Of a stretch of DNA of 64,000 nucleotides, positions 26,799 through 35,344 are shown piece by piece. Location of the stretch: positions 17,147 to 81,146 of the forward strand of contig DLPC01000018.1 in the NCBI GenBank assembly GCA_002478565.1. The letters are read 5' to 3'. The position numbers and the translations under genes were made by a program. This DNA is from Flavobacteriales bacterium UBA7468 (GTDB taxonomy: Bacteria; Bacteroidota; Bacteroidia; Flavobacteriales_D; Crocinitomicaceae). The notes under the pieces are model-generated. The model did not search any database, was not told the DNA's origin, and saw only the letters and a list, made by a program, of their open reading frames with translations. Each line of letters begins with the position of its first letter. Position 1 is the first letter of the stretch.

Positions 26799-28226
26799 AT
26801 GAAAAACAAATTACAATTGTTGTTATTCAGCGGTTTATTCACCTTGGGCTTTACTACTCAAACCCAAGCACAAGGAACCGATGGATATGGCTCAGGTATC
26901 AAAATTGCCTTGGATACCACCGGTAAAAAGTACATCAGAATTTTGAACTGGCACCAAGTATGGGTTCGACATAACGAGAACAACCCTGGCTCAACCATCA
27001 ATGGCACTCCACAAGATAACCAGTGGGACATGGGGCTTCGTCGTTCGCGTTTTTTATTACACACGCAGATCAACCCTAATTTCATGTTGGTAACGCACTT
27101 TGGGATCAATAATGCCAATCAAATCAGCGGAGGCGCCAACGGACAAGGCGCAAGTGGTGCAGATGGCAAAAAACCTCAGCTTTTCATGCACGATGCCTAC
27201 ATGGAGCATCGCGTATACAAAGACATGCTCTGGCTAGGTGCAGGATTGCAATACAACATTGGCCCCTCTCGCCTATCGAGTGCCTCTACACTCAATTTTT
27301 TAGGATTAGATTCACCCATCTTTAGCTGGCAAAATATTGAAGCCACTGATCAATTTGCACGTCAGTATGGCTTGTTTGCAAAAGGGCAAATTTTAAAAGG
27401 AAAAAAACTAGATTACCGTGTGTCACTTAATTTTCCTTTTGCTATTGCGAAAGGAGCTGCATTGAGTTCTTTAGATACAGCCGCTGCACATAATGGCACC
27501 ATTAATTCGGCATACAGCACCGGAGGACAACCACACGTAGCTTATACTGGGTATTTTAAATATCAATTTTGGGATGTCGAGAGCAATGTGCTTCCATTTC
27601 AGGTAGGTACCTATATTGGCACAAAGAAGGTTTTCAATATCGGTGCAGGATTTTACCAACATCAAGATGCAATGTGGTCCGCCATTTGGTCAGCAGAAAA
27701 AAGCAAAGTAGATACCGTCAAGCATGCACAACTCTTTTTATCGGCAGATGCATTTTTAGACCTTCCGTTAGGAAAAGAAAAGAAATACGCCTTGACTGCC
27801 TACACTTCCTTTACCTACGCAGATATGGGCGAAAATTACATTCGAAACATTGGCCTCATGAACCCAGCAAATGGGACAATCGCCTCTCAAGCTACTTTCA
27901 ACGGTAGTGGAAATGCGGTACCTACTATTGGTACTGGAACAGTGTTGTTTGCACAAGCAGGTTTGGCCTTGCCGAAAATTAAGAAAATCGGACGATTCCA
28001 ACCATATGCAAGTGTTTTATTGGCAAATTATGAGCGCATTGCAGACAAAGTTTTAATTCCAGATTTCGGATTTAACTGGTTTTTGGCTGGCCATAGTGCA
28101 AAAATTACAGTCAATTACCGCCCTCGTCCGGTGTTTAGCTATGACACACCGGGGCAAAAATGGTCGAACATCCACATGACTGACCGCAAAAATGAATTGA
28201 CCGTTCAATTCCAAGTTTATTTGTAA
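26799..28226 (+). CDS. Outer-membrane porin-like protein
   Basis: A 475-residue protein from the ATG at 26799. An upstream in-frame ATG (26751) would put 16 polar residues before the signal peptide KNKLQLLLFSGLFTLGF ... QTQAQ, so the later start is chosen. The mature part is rich in alternating aromatic/polar beta strands, with WDMGLRRSRFLLHTQINPNFMLVTHFG near 70-100 and an aromatic-ended C-terminus (LTVQFQVYL), as in porin O/P-like barrels. Probably admits a small anionic substrate to the periplasm, given the MHS transporter gene 19 bases downstream and the acyl-CoA synthetases around it. Substrate is inferred from context only. Confidence 0.78.
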   Translation: MKNKLQLLLFSGLFTLGFTTQTQAQGTDGYGSGIKIALDTTGKKYIRILNWHQVWVRHNENNPGSTINGTPQDNQWDMGLRRSRFLLHTQINPNFMLVTHFGINNANQISGGANGQGASGADGKKPQLFMHDAYMEHRVYKDMLWLGAGLQYNIGPSRLSSASTLNFLGLDSPIFSWQNIEATDQFARQYGLFAKGQILKGKKLDYRVSLNFPFAIAKGAALSSLDTAAAHNGTINSAYSTGGQPHVAYTGYFKYQFWDVESNVLPFQVGTYIGTKKVFNIGAGFYQHQDAMWSAIWSAEKSKVDTVKHAQLFLSADAFLDLPLGKEKKYALTAYTSFTYADMGENYIRNIGLMNPANGTIASQATFNGSGNAVPTIGTGTVLFAQAGLALPKIKKIGRFQPYASVLLANYERIADKVLIPDFGFNWFLAGHSAKITVNYRPRPVFSYDTPGQKWSNIHMTDRKNELTVQFQVYL

Positions 28227-28245
28227 ACCCCTAAATCACTATATC

Positions 28246-29760
28246 ATGAGTACAACAAAACAAAACAGTATTACCAAGGTGATCGGTGCCTCCTCGTTAG
28301 GCACGCTCATTGAATGGTATGATTTCTACATCTTTGGTAGCTTGGCTACCATTATTGGAAAACAATTATTTCCCTCAGACGCAGGTGCTTCTGCCTTGAT
28401 CAATACCTTAGCAATCTTTGCTGCCGGTTTTATTGTGCGCCCTTTTGGTGCACTCGTTTTTGGCCGACTCGGTGACCTCATTGGCCGAAAGTACACGTTT
28501 CTTTTGACGCTAGTTCTAATGGGCGGATCAACCTTCTTGATTGGTCTGATTCCAAGTTATGCTTCAATTGGTTATGCCGCTCCAATTTTAGTTCTCATTT
28601 TACGTCTCATCCAAGGCTTGGCATTGGGAGGTGAATATGGCGGTGCTGCTACCTATGTTGCAGAACATGCTCCGGCAAATAAAAGAGGTTTTTACACAAG
28701 TTGGATTCAAACGACTGCAACACTTGGATTGTTTTTGTCCTTGGGTGTTATCGTCTTGACTAAGTCTTCTTTAGGCGCAGATGCCTTTTCTGATTGGGGA
28801 TGGAGAATTCCTTTCTTGATTTCAATTGTATTGGTAATTGTTTCGATTTACATCCGTGTCTCTATGCACGAATCTCCTCAATTTACAAAGCTCAAGAGCG
28901 AGGGGAAAATTTCAACAAACCCACTGAAAGAAAGCTTCAGAAACCGCGCTAACTTCAAGATGGTTTTATTGGCCTTATTTGGGGCCACAATGGGACAAGG
29001 AGTCATTTGGTACACAGGACAATTCTATGCGCAATCCTTTCTTGAAAATGCTTGTAAACTTGACTTCAATGAATCGCGTTATATTTTGATCATCGCCATC
29101 GCTATGGCAACCCCGTTCTTTATTGTATTTGGTTCATGGTCAGATCGTGTTGGTCGCAAATGGATCATGATGGCAGGTATGTTCTTGGGCATCATTAGCT
29201 ACAGACCAATCTATCAATACTTTTTAGACAACAGCGATTACACAAAAACGGAGGTAGTTGCAAGCGCTGCACCAGTTGTGAAACACGAATTAGTAAAGGA
29301 CACAAAAGATAGCTTGACTACCGTAACAATTGCAAAAACATTGGCCAACGGAGCCGCTTACAACGAGGTAACAACTACCAAGAAATTTGAGGACAGCTCT
29401 AAAGCACCAGAGGTTACTACCATTCAGCAAGACAAAAAATTGGCAAAGAATACTTTTTGGATTTTTGTCGGTTTGGTTTTCTATCAAATTTTATTGGTAA
29501 CGATGGTTTATGGTCCTATCGCTGCATTTTTGGTTGAATTATTCCCAACCAAAATCCGCTACACATCTATGTCTTTACCGTATCATATCGGAAACGGCGT
29601 ATTCGGTGGTTTGGTGCCATTTATTGCAACTCTCATTGCGAGTTTCCCTGGTTCTACCCCACTTTCTGGCTTATGGTATCCGATTGGTATTGCTGCATTG
29701 TGCCTCATCATCGGAACCTTTTACCTTTCCAACAAGATTGATCAAAACGTAGCTGACTAA
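28246..29760 (+). CDS. MFS transporter, metabolite:H+ symporter (MHS) family
   Basis: A 504-residue, 12-TM inner-membrane symporter. Shows the MHS/MFS signatures GTLIEWYDFYIFGSLA (residues 18-33), RPFGALVFGRLGDLIGRKYTF (about 66-86) and RLIQGLALGGEYGGA (about 125-140). Family members carry proline/betaine, alpha-ketoglutarate, citrate or short carboxylates. Unusual: between TM8 and TM9 there is a roughly 75-residue hydrophilic Thr/Lys-rich insertion (about 328-402, SAAPVVKHELVKDTKDSLTT onward) absent from E. coli relatives. Within a porin-transporter-small protein unit, so a carboxylate (acetate, propionate or similar) is a reasonable but unproven substrate. Confidence 0.88.
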   Translation: MSTTKQNSITKVIGASSLGTLIEWYDFYIFGSLATIIGKQLFPSDAGASALINTLAIFAAGFIVRPFGALVFGRLGDLIGRKYTFLLTLVLMGGSTFLIGLIPSYASIGYAAPILVLILRLIQGLALGGEYGGAATYVAEHAPANKRGFYTSWIQTTATLGLFLSLGVIVLTKSSLGADAFSDWGWRIPFLISIVLVIVSIYIRVSMHESPQFTKLKSEGKISTNPLKESFRNRANFKMVLLALFGATMGQGVIWYTGQFYAQSFLENACKLDFNESRYILIIAIAMATPFFIVFGSWSDRVGRKWIMMAGMFLGIISYRPIYQYFLDNSDYTKTEVVASAAPVVKHELVKDTKDSLTTVTIAKTLANGAAYNEVTTTKKFEDSSKAPEVTTIQQDKKLAKNTFWIFVGLVFYQILLVTMVYGPIAAFLVELFPTKIRYTSMSLPYHIGNGVFGGLVPFIATLIASFPGSTPLSGLWYPIGIAALCLIIGTFYLSNKIDQNVAD

Positions 29761-29777
29761 ACTTAAAATTATTTATT

Positions 29778-30029
29778 ATGAACGCAATTAAAAAACTACT
29801 AGGACTTCTTTGGATGATCCTCGCACCGACTGCAGTTGTCATGATGTTTCAACAAGCTGGCGAAAAAATAAATTTAGCGGCTGAAGGCGTAGCAAGAACA
29901 AACACGGCCCTACAATGGGGAATTATCCTGTTGATCTTTATCCCTGTAAGTATCGGCATGATTATTTTTGGCTACTATTCTTTTAAAGGAGAATATGACG
30001 CCTTACCATCCAACTCGGAAGAAATTTAA
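29778..30029 (+). CDS. Small two-helix membrane protein next to the MHS transporter
   Basis: An 83-residue protein with TM helices at about 7-24 (LLGLLWMILAPTAVVMMF) and 46-67 (LQWGIILLIFIPVSIGMIIF), and a short acidic tail. No recognised motif. It starts 17 bases after the MHS gene and precedes a strong terminator, so it ends that transcription unit. It may be an accessory subunit of the transporter, by position only. Confidence 0.72.
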   Translation: MNAIKKLLGLLWMILAPTAVVMMFQQAGEKINLAAEGVARTNTALQWGIILLIFIPVSIGMIIFGYYSFKGEYDALPSNSEEI

Positions 30030-30047
30030 TCTTTCTCTGAATGTTCT

Positions 30048-30083
30048 AAAATGCCTCTATTTCTGATAGGGGCATTTTGTTTT
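30048..30083 (+). terminator. Terminator ending the porin-transporter unit
   Basis: 13-bp stem AAAATGCCTCTAT (30048-30060) / ATAGGGGCATTTT (30066-30078) with one G-U pair and a 5-base loop, followed by GTTTTC. It separates the transporter genes from the sensor-kinase genes. Confidence 0.85.
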
Positions 30084-30110
30084 CAATTAAAAACCAAGTA
30101 AATTGTAGCT

Positions 30111-30302
30111 GTGAAGCGCGCTCAACAATTCTTAAAATTCGGTTTGCTCGGCATTCTATGCTTGTTGTGCTTCAACTTTCCGATACTCGGTATTTTCAAT
30201 TACGAGGGCCTAAACTGGTTTGGCTTTCCACATTTATTCGGCAGCATTTTTATTCTTTGGGGAATTTTTATTCTCATGTTGATCTTTTTTAGAAAAAATT
30301 AA
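30111..30302 (+). CDS. Small membrane protein preceding the SSS-type sensor kinase
   Basis: A 63-residue protein starting at GTG (30111) with two hydrophobic helices (about 8-27 and 40-59, FGSIFILWGIFILMLIFF) and a basic end FRKN. It ends 3 bases before the sensor kinase ATG. Small two-TM proteins commonly accompany sodium:solute symporter family members, so a partner role is plausible; I cannot assign a family with certainty. Confidence 0.65.
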   Translation: MKRAQQFLKFGLLGILCLLCFNFPILGIFNYEGLNWFGFPHLFGSIFILWGIFILMLIFFRKN

Positions 30303-30305
30303 AGC

Positions 30306-33026
30306 ATGAACCAGTGGATAGTTATTGTTAGTGCTTTCTTTTACTTGCTTGTGCTTTTTGGCATTGCTTTACTTTTTGAAAACACAAGAAAACCACTTTT
30401 ACAAAAATTAATAGGCTCGCCATATGTGTATGCATTAACGATGGCTATCTATTGCTCTGCTTGGACTTACTATGGTAGTGTCGGAAAAGCTGCAACAGAT
30501 GGCATTCAATTTCTAGCGATTTACATCGGCCCTACAATTGGGGCATTTTTCATGGTTCCGGTGCTTGGCAAAATTATCCGCATTGCCAAATTTCAGAGAA
30601 TCAATAGCATTGCCGATTTTATTTCTGCCAGATATGGCAAAAACATTACAATTGGTATGATTGTAACACTTCTAGTAATTATTGGAGTGATACCCTATAT
30701 ATCACTACAAATCAAAGCTATATCTTCAAGTTTTAACTTGCTTGTAGACAAGGATCCGACCCAAGCCAAATACTTCTACAAAGACAGTGGTTTTTATTTT
30801 ACGGCAGTATTAGGCATCTTTATTGGTCTTTTTGGAACGCGCAGTGCAGATACATCGGTCCAGCATAAGGGTTTACTCGGGGTCATTGCCTTTGAATCAA
30901 TCATCAAGTTATTGGCACTGAGCGCTGTTGGCATTTATGTCTGCTATTTTCTCTTCAACGGGGTGGGTGATATTTTTCATCAAGCAAGTCAATTACCCGA
31001 ACTAAAAGGCCTTTTTGTCATCCAATCTGAAGATTTTCTGAATTGGTTCTTTCTCATGATCGCCTCCTTACTCGCATTTTTCTTTTTACCTCGTCAGTTT
31101 CAAGTTGGCGTTATTGAAAATGCCAATGAGCGCCACCTCAATAAAACCATGTGGCTACTTCCCCTCTATCTATTTTTGATCAATTTATTTATTCTTCCCA
31201 TCGCTTTTGCTGGGCGCATCTTTTTTGGCGCTGCGTCGGTTAATCCGGATACCTACGTACTTTCATTGCCCCTTTCTAATGGAGCTAACCTACTTGGGCT
31301 GCTGACTTTTATTGGTGGCTTTTCTGCGGCAACCGGCATGATCATTGTTGAAACAATGGCCATTGCAACGATGATCAGCAACAATTTAGTGATGCCGATT
31401 ATTGTCGGGATTCCAAAAATCAAGGCCTCTATTGACGAAAGTTTCAGCCAACAAATTAAATGGATTCGAAGATCAGGAATCTTTTTCATCTTGCTCTTTG
31501 CCTACCTCTACGAAAAAAATATTGCGCAATACTTTTCTTTGGTCAACATAGGACTGATCTCTTTTGCTGCTGTTTCTCAGTTTGCACCGGCAATGCTCAT
31601 CGGATTGTACTGGAAACAAGCCAATAAAAATGGTGCACTGCTTGGTCTTATTTTAGGATTCAGTTGTTGGTTTTACACTTTGGTTTTTCCGTCTTTTGTC
31701 GATGCAGGTTTATTCAGCCATCAAATCCTGGAAAAAGGTCCATGGGGTATCGCCGCACTGAATCCGCAGGCCCTTTTCGGACTCAAAGGGTTTAATCCGC
31801 TCTCTAACTCTATTTTCTGGAGCTTGTTTTTAAACGTTTTTGGTGTATTTGCAGGATCTATTTACTCCAAACAAAAGCAACAAGATCTGCTACAAGCCGA
31901 ACTCTTTGTCAATATCCATAAACACGCCTTGGATCAACAAAGTGTTTGGAAACGTACCGCATCAATACCCGATCTGAATTTATTGTTGGCAAACTTTCTT
32001 GGGAAGGAACGCGCACGGAACTTACTCCAAGGATATGTAAAGCGCAATCGAATTGAGTACAGCAAAGACGGCCTTCTTGCCGACCCCCGACTCATTGATT
32101 TTTCTGAAAGACTACTCTCAGGCGTCATTGGAGCGGGTTCAGCAAGAATTATGGTGAGTAGCATCACTAAAGAAGAAGATATTTCTATAGACGAAGTCCT
32201 CAAAATACTTGAAGAATCTCAACAAACCAGAGAGTTGAACAAAGAATTGAGAAGAAAATCCTTGGAATTACAAAAAGCAACGGATGCTCTCACCACAATG
32301 AACTTACAACTCAAAGAGGTTGATGCACTTAAAGATGAGTTTTTATATACAGTAACTCATGAATTACGCACACCACTTACTGCTATCAGAACCATGTCCG
32401 AACTCATACAAATGGACCCCGACATGCAAGAGCAGACGCGACAAGACTTCCTAGACCGAATTGTTGATGAAATTGAACGAATGAGCCATTTGATTACTCA
32501 AGTACTCTTGCTTGAGCGTTTTGAAAACGGAAATCAGAAACTACACTTGACTTCATTTGAAGCCCGACAAATCATTGAGAGTACTTTTAGAAGATTTGAA
32601 ACAATGGCACAAGTTAAAGAAATCGCTTTGGTCAAAAAGATCGACCAAGGTGACTTATTGCTACATGCCGACCAAGATCTCCTTGAACAAGTCTTGACAA
32701 ACTTGGTTTCAAACGCACTAAAGTTTACTGCCAACCATGGACAAATCATTCTTGAAGTGCGGGCAGTAGAAGGCGCTATTGAATTCAGTGTTTCGGATAA
32801 CGGAAAAGGAATTCCTAAAGATGAGCAAGGCTTTCTTTTTGATAAATTTTTCCAAGCTAAAAATCAAACACTTAAAAAACCGCAAGGCAGTGGACTTGGC
32901 CTAGCAATTTGCAAAAGGATTGTTGAATTGCATCAAGGTTCAATTTATCTGAATAGTACTGAAGAAAAAGGGACAAGAGTTGTTTGCATTATTCCTAATT
33001 TTACAAGCAACAATCAACCCTTATGA
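30306..33026 (+). CDS. Sensor histidine kinase with N-terminal sodium:solute symporter (SSS) domain, CrbS-like
   Basis: A 906-residue protein. Residues 1-500 are a polytopic SSS-fold transporter domain (YALTMAIYCSAWTYYGSVG, INSIADFISARYG, GFSAATGMIIVETMAIATMIS). A cytoplasmic linker with a coiled coil (about 635-675) leads to HisKA with phospho-acceptor His685 (VTHELRTPLT) and a HATPase_c domain: N box NLVSNALKF, G1 SDNGKGIP, F box FDKFFQ, G2 GSGLGLAICKRI. Family precedent: CrbS of Vibrio and Pseudomonas uses this architecture to activate acs in response to acetate. The placement between acs and a PrpE-like gene fits that role. Its stop overlaps the response regulator start (33023-33026). Confidence 0.9.
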   Translation: MNQWIVIVSAFFYLLVLFGIALLFENTRKPLLQKLIGSPYVYALTMAIYCSAWTYYGSVGKAATDGIQFLAIYIGPTIGAFFMVPVLGKIIRIAKFQRINSIADFISARYGKNITIGMIVTLLVIIGVIPYISLQIKAISSSFNLLVDKDPTQAKYFYKDSGFYFTAVLGIFIGLFGTRSADTSVQHKGLLGVIAFESIIKLLALSAVGIYVCYFLFNGVGDIFHQASQLPELKGLFVIQSEDFLNWFFLMIASLLAFFFLPRQFQVGVIENANERHLNKTMWLLPLYLFLINLFILPIAFAGRIFFGAASVNPDTYVLSLPLSNGANLLGLLTFIGGFSAATGMIIVETMAIATMISNNLVMPIIVGIPKIKASIDESFSQQIKWIRRSGIFFILLFAYLYEKNIAQYFSLVNIGLISFAAVSQFAPAMLIGLYWKQANKNGALLGLILGFSCWFYTLVFPSFVDAGLFSHQILEKGPWGIAALNPQALFGLKGFNPLSNSIFWSLFLNVFGVFAGSIYSKQKQQDLLQAELFVNIHKHALDQQSVWKRTASIPDLNLLLANFLGKERARNLLQGYVKRNRIEYSKDGLLADPRLIDFSERLLSGVIGAGSARIMVSSITKEEDISIDEVLKILEESQQTRELNKELRRKSLELQKATDALTTMNLQLKEVDALKDEFLYTVTHELRTPLTAIRTMSELIQMDPDMQEQTRQDFLDRIVDEIERMSHLITQVLLLERFENGNQKLHLTSFEARQIIESTFRRFETMAQVKEIALVKKIDQGDLLLHADQDLLEQVLTNLVSNALKFTANHGQIILEVRAVEGAIEFSVSDNGKGIPKDEQGFLFDKFFQAKNQTLKKPQGSGLGLAICKRIVELHQGSIYLNSTEEKGTRVVCIIPNFTSNNQPL

Positions 33027-33391
33027 GCACTGGTAAAATTTTAATTGTAGACGACGATCCTAACATCTTGCTTTCCCTTGATTACCTGATGCGAAAAAAC
33101 GGTTTTCAAGTATTCGTTGCGCGCAATGGTCAAGAGGCTCTCGAACTCCTTGGACAAGAGCAACCTAAATTGGTCTTACTCGATATCATGATGCCCGACG
33201 TAGATGGCTACCAAATTTGCGCGCATATCAAAAATAGTTCCGACCTTCAAGACACACATGTTGTTTTCATGAGTGCCAAATCAAAGGATGCCGACATTCA
33301 AAAAGGTTTAGAGATGGGTGCAGTGGCGTATTTCACCAAACCTTTTTCATCCAAACAACTGCTCCAAAAAGTACAAGAGCTTTTGCAGTAA
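33023..33391 (+). CDS. Receiver-only response regulator, cognate to the SSS sensor kinase
   Basis: A 122-residue CheY-like protein consisting of one receiver domain: acidic pocket Asp10-Asp12, phosphorylation site Asp54 (LLDIMMPD), Ser84 and Lys106 (FTKPF). No DNA-binding or enzymatic output domain follows; the frame stops right after the last receiver helix. The ATGA overlap with the kinase implies translational coupling and stoichiometric expression. In known CrbSR systems the regulator carries a LuxR-type output, so this one must signal through another protein; the InsA-like HTH protein is a candidate by context only. Confidence 0.9.
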   Translation: MSTGKILIVDDDPNILLSLDYLMRKNGFQVFVARNGQEALELLGQEQPKLVLLDIMMPDVDGYQICAHIKNSSDLQDTHVVFMSAKSKDADIQKGLEMGAVAYFTKPFSSKQLLQKVQELLQ

Positions 33392-33396
33392 ATAAT

Positions 33397-33433
33397 GCTA
33401 AAATGATATAGTTATTCAGGCATTTAGCCTCTA
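33397..33433 (+). promoter_or_regulatory. Regulatory element copy 2 upstream of the PrpE-like gene
   Basis: Element at 33397-33418: GCTAAA, A, TGATATAGTTAT, T, CA, identical to the acs-side copy at 20 of 22 positions and in the same orientation. The leading GCTAAA pairs with TTTAGC at 33423-33428, and ATTTAG (33422-33427) / CTAAAT (33431-33436) forms a second small dyad. The element ends 42 bases before the PrpE-like ATG and starts 5 bases after the response regulator's stop. Confidence 0.6.
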
Positions 33434-33460
33434 AATAGGTAAATTCAAGGAGCAAAAAAA

Positions 33461-35344
33461 ATGCACTCCATGAATCAACAAACCTACCATCAATTAAGCA
33501 TACAAGATCCTATCGGTTTTTGGAAACAAGCCAGTGATTTAATCGATTGGAAAGTCAAGCCTGAAACTATATTGAAACAAAACACAAATGGTTATGCCCA
33601 ATGGTATCCAGATGGTTTTCTTAACATGTCTTACTTGTGTCTAGACTATCACATCGAACAAGTTAAAGGCCATGACATCGCGCTCTATTGGGATTCTCCA
33701 GTCAGTGAACAAAAGAAAGAAATTACTTTTTTACAACTCAGAAATGATGTGGCCAAATTTGCTGGTGGCCTACATAAATTAGGACTTAAAAAAGGAGATC
33801 GTGCCATCATCTATATGCCCATGATCCCAGAGGCAATCATTGCCATGTTGGCCTGTGCCAGACTTGGCGTTACGCATTCCGTTGTTTTTGGTGGTTTTGC
33901 AGCACATGAATTGGCCATTAGAATTGACGACTGCGCTCCAAAAGTTATTATCACAGCCAATTACGGTATTGAAGTCAACAAACAAATACCCTACCTTCCC
34001 ATCATAGAAGCCGCACTAAACCAAGCCAAACACAGCCCAAAGCACACAATTGTCCATTACAGAAAGACACAATTTCCTGACAGTTACTACGAAAAAGGTC
34101 TTAATTTTTCCGACCTCATTCAACAGCCTTTAGTTTTTGACCCAATTCCGGTTGAAAGCACACACCCACTCTATCTTCTCTATACCTCTGGCACAACCGG
34201 AGCGCCAAAAGGTGTACAACGCGACACCGGTGGCTATGCCACTGCTTTGAAGTTTGCCATGCAAGAATTTTACAATGCCAAGGAAGGCGATGTTTTCTTT
34301 TCAGCCAGTGATCTTGGTTGGGTAGTCGGTCATTCATTCATTGCCTATGGGCCACTTTTACATGGTTGCAGCACTGTCTTGTACGAAGGCAAACCGATAA
34401 AAACACCAAACCCAGGAGCTTTTTGGCGCTTAGTTGAAAACTATCAGATCACACATCTTTTTGCTGCACCAACGGCAATCCGGGCCATAAAAAAAGAGGA
34501 TCCAGATGGTATCTTTTATCAAAAACATGACACCACAACACTTCAACACATTTTCCTTGCCGGAGAGCGCTGTGATATCACCACCTACGAATGGCTCAAT
34601 TCACTTACCCAAAAACCAGTCATAGATCATTGGTGGCAAACGGAGTCCGGATGGCCCATGCTCGGCATGATGCAAACATTCGAAAATTCTCAACCAAAAG
34701 CAGGTTCTGCGGGCTTGCCTGTGTGTGGTTTTGATATCCAGATTCTAGATGAAGCTGGCCAGCAATTACCTGCCCATACCGAAGGGTATATTGCAATCAA
34801 ACTGCCTTTACCCCCAGGATGCTTGCAAACTCTTTGGGGGAATGAAGCATTATTTGAAAAAAGTTACCTACAACATTTTCAGGGTTATTACACCTCCGGA
34901 GACGGTGGTTACAAAGACAGCGACGGTTATTTCTATGTGATGGGGCGCGTGGATGACGTCATCAATGTTGCGGGGCACCGCCTCAGCACTGGTGAAATGG
35001 AAGAAATCATTGCCACTCATCCAGACGTAGCTGAATGCGCAGTTGTAGGCGTTGAAAATCAACTCAAAGGCCAAGTTCCAGTAGCTATTGTTGTTAAAAA
35101 AGATGGAACTTTGTCAGAAAAGATGGAAGCTGAAGTTGTCCAACTCATACGACAACAAATAGGTGCAATTGCTTGCCTGAAAACCGTTTATTCAAGCCAA
35201 AGATTACCCAAAACAAGATCAGGCAAAGTCTTGAGAAAAACCATGCGACTGATGCTCGAGGGTAAAACCTTTCAAATACCTTCAACCATTGAGGATCCTG
35301 AAGTACTCAACGAGCTCACTGCCCTATTTAACACTATTCGCTGA
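33461..35344 (+). CDS. PrpE-like propionyl/acetyl-CoA synthetase
   Basis: A 627-residue ANL-superfamily acyl-CoA synthetase of the PrpE/ACSS3 branch: YTSGTTGAPKGVQRDTGGY (about 245), DLGWVVGHSFIAYGPLLHG, DHWWQTESGWPM (about 390), GDGGYKDSDGYFYVMGRVDDV (about 487) and the C-terminal catalytic Lys in LPKTRSGKVLRKTMR (about 585). The QRDTGGY and WWQTESGWP variants distinguish it from the AcsA at 24260 and point to propionate or another short acid, though acetate is possible. An AAGGAG at 33447-33452, unusual here, lies 8 bases before the ATG at 33461 and supports that start over the internal Met at 33470. Its 3' end overlaps the SOUL gene by 11 bases. Confidence 0.88.
   Translation: MHSMNQQTYHQLSIQDPIGFWKQASDLIDWKVKPETILKQNTNGYAQWYPDGFLNMSYLCLDYHIEQVKGHDIALYWDSPVSEQKKEITFLQLRNDVAKFAGGLHKLGLKKGDRAIIYMPMIPEAIIAMLACARLGVTHSVVFGGFAAHELAIRIDDCAPKVIITANYGIEVNKQIPYLPIIEAALNQAKHSPKHTIVHYRKTQFPDSYYEKGLNFSDLIQQPLVFDPIPVESTHPLYLLYTSGTTGAPKGVQRDTGGYATALKFAMQEFYNAKEGDVFFSASDLGWVVGHSFIAYGPLLHGCSTVLYEGKPIKTPNPGAFWRLVENYQITHLFAAPTAIRAIKKEDPDGIFYQKHDTTTLQHIFLAGERCDITTYEWLNSLTQKPVIDHWWQTESGWPMLGMMQTFENSQPKAGSAGLPVCGFDIQILDEAGQQLPAHTEGYIAIKLPLPPGCLQTLWGNEALFEKSYLQHFQGYYTSGDGGYKDSDGYFYVMGRVDDVINVAGHRLSTGEMEEIIATHPDVAECAVVGVENQLKGQVPVAIVVKKDGTLSEKMEAEVVQLIRQQIGAIACLKTVYSSQRLPKTRSGKVLRKTMRLMLEGKTFQIPSTIEDPEVLNELTALFNTIR

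Noticed and set aside
28232..28250. TGATATAGTGAT on the minus strand at the start of the MHS gene
   Set aside because: It spans the start codon and lacks GCTAAA; a 9-base match of this kind is expected by chance.
33440..33447. TAAATTCA as a -7 box for the PrpE-like gene
   Set aside because: It deviates at two consensus positions and would start transcription inside the AAGGAG that appears to be its ribosome-binding site.
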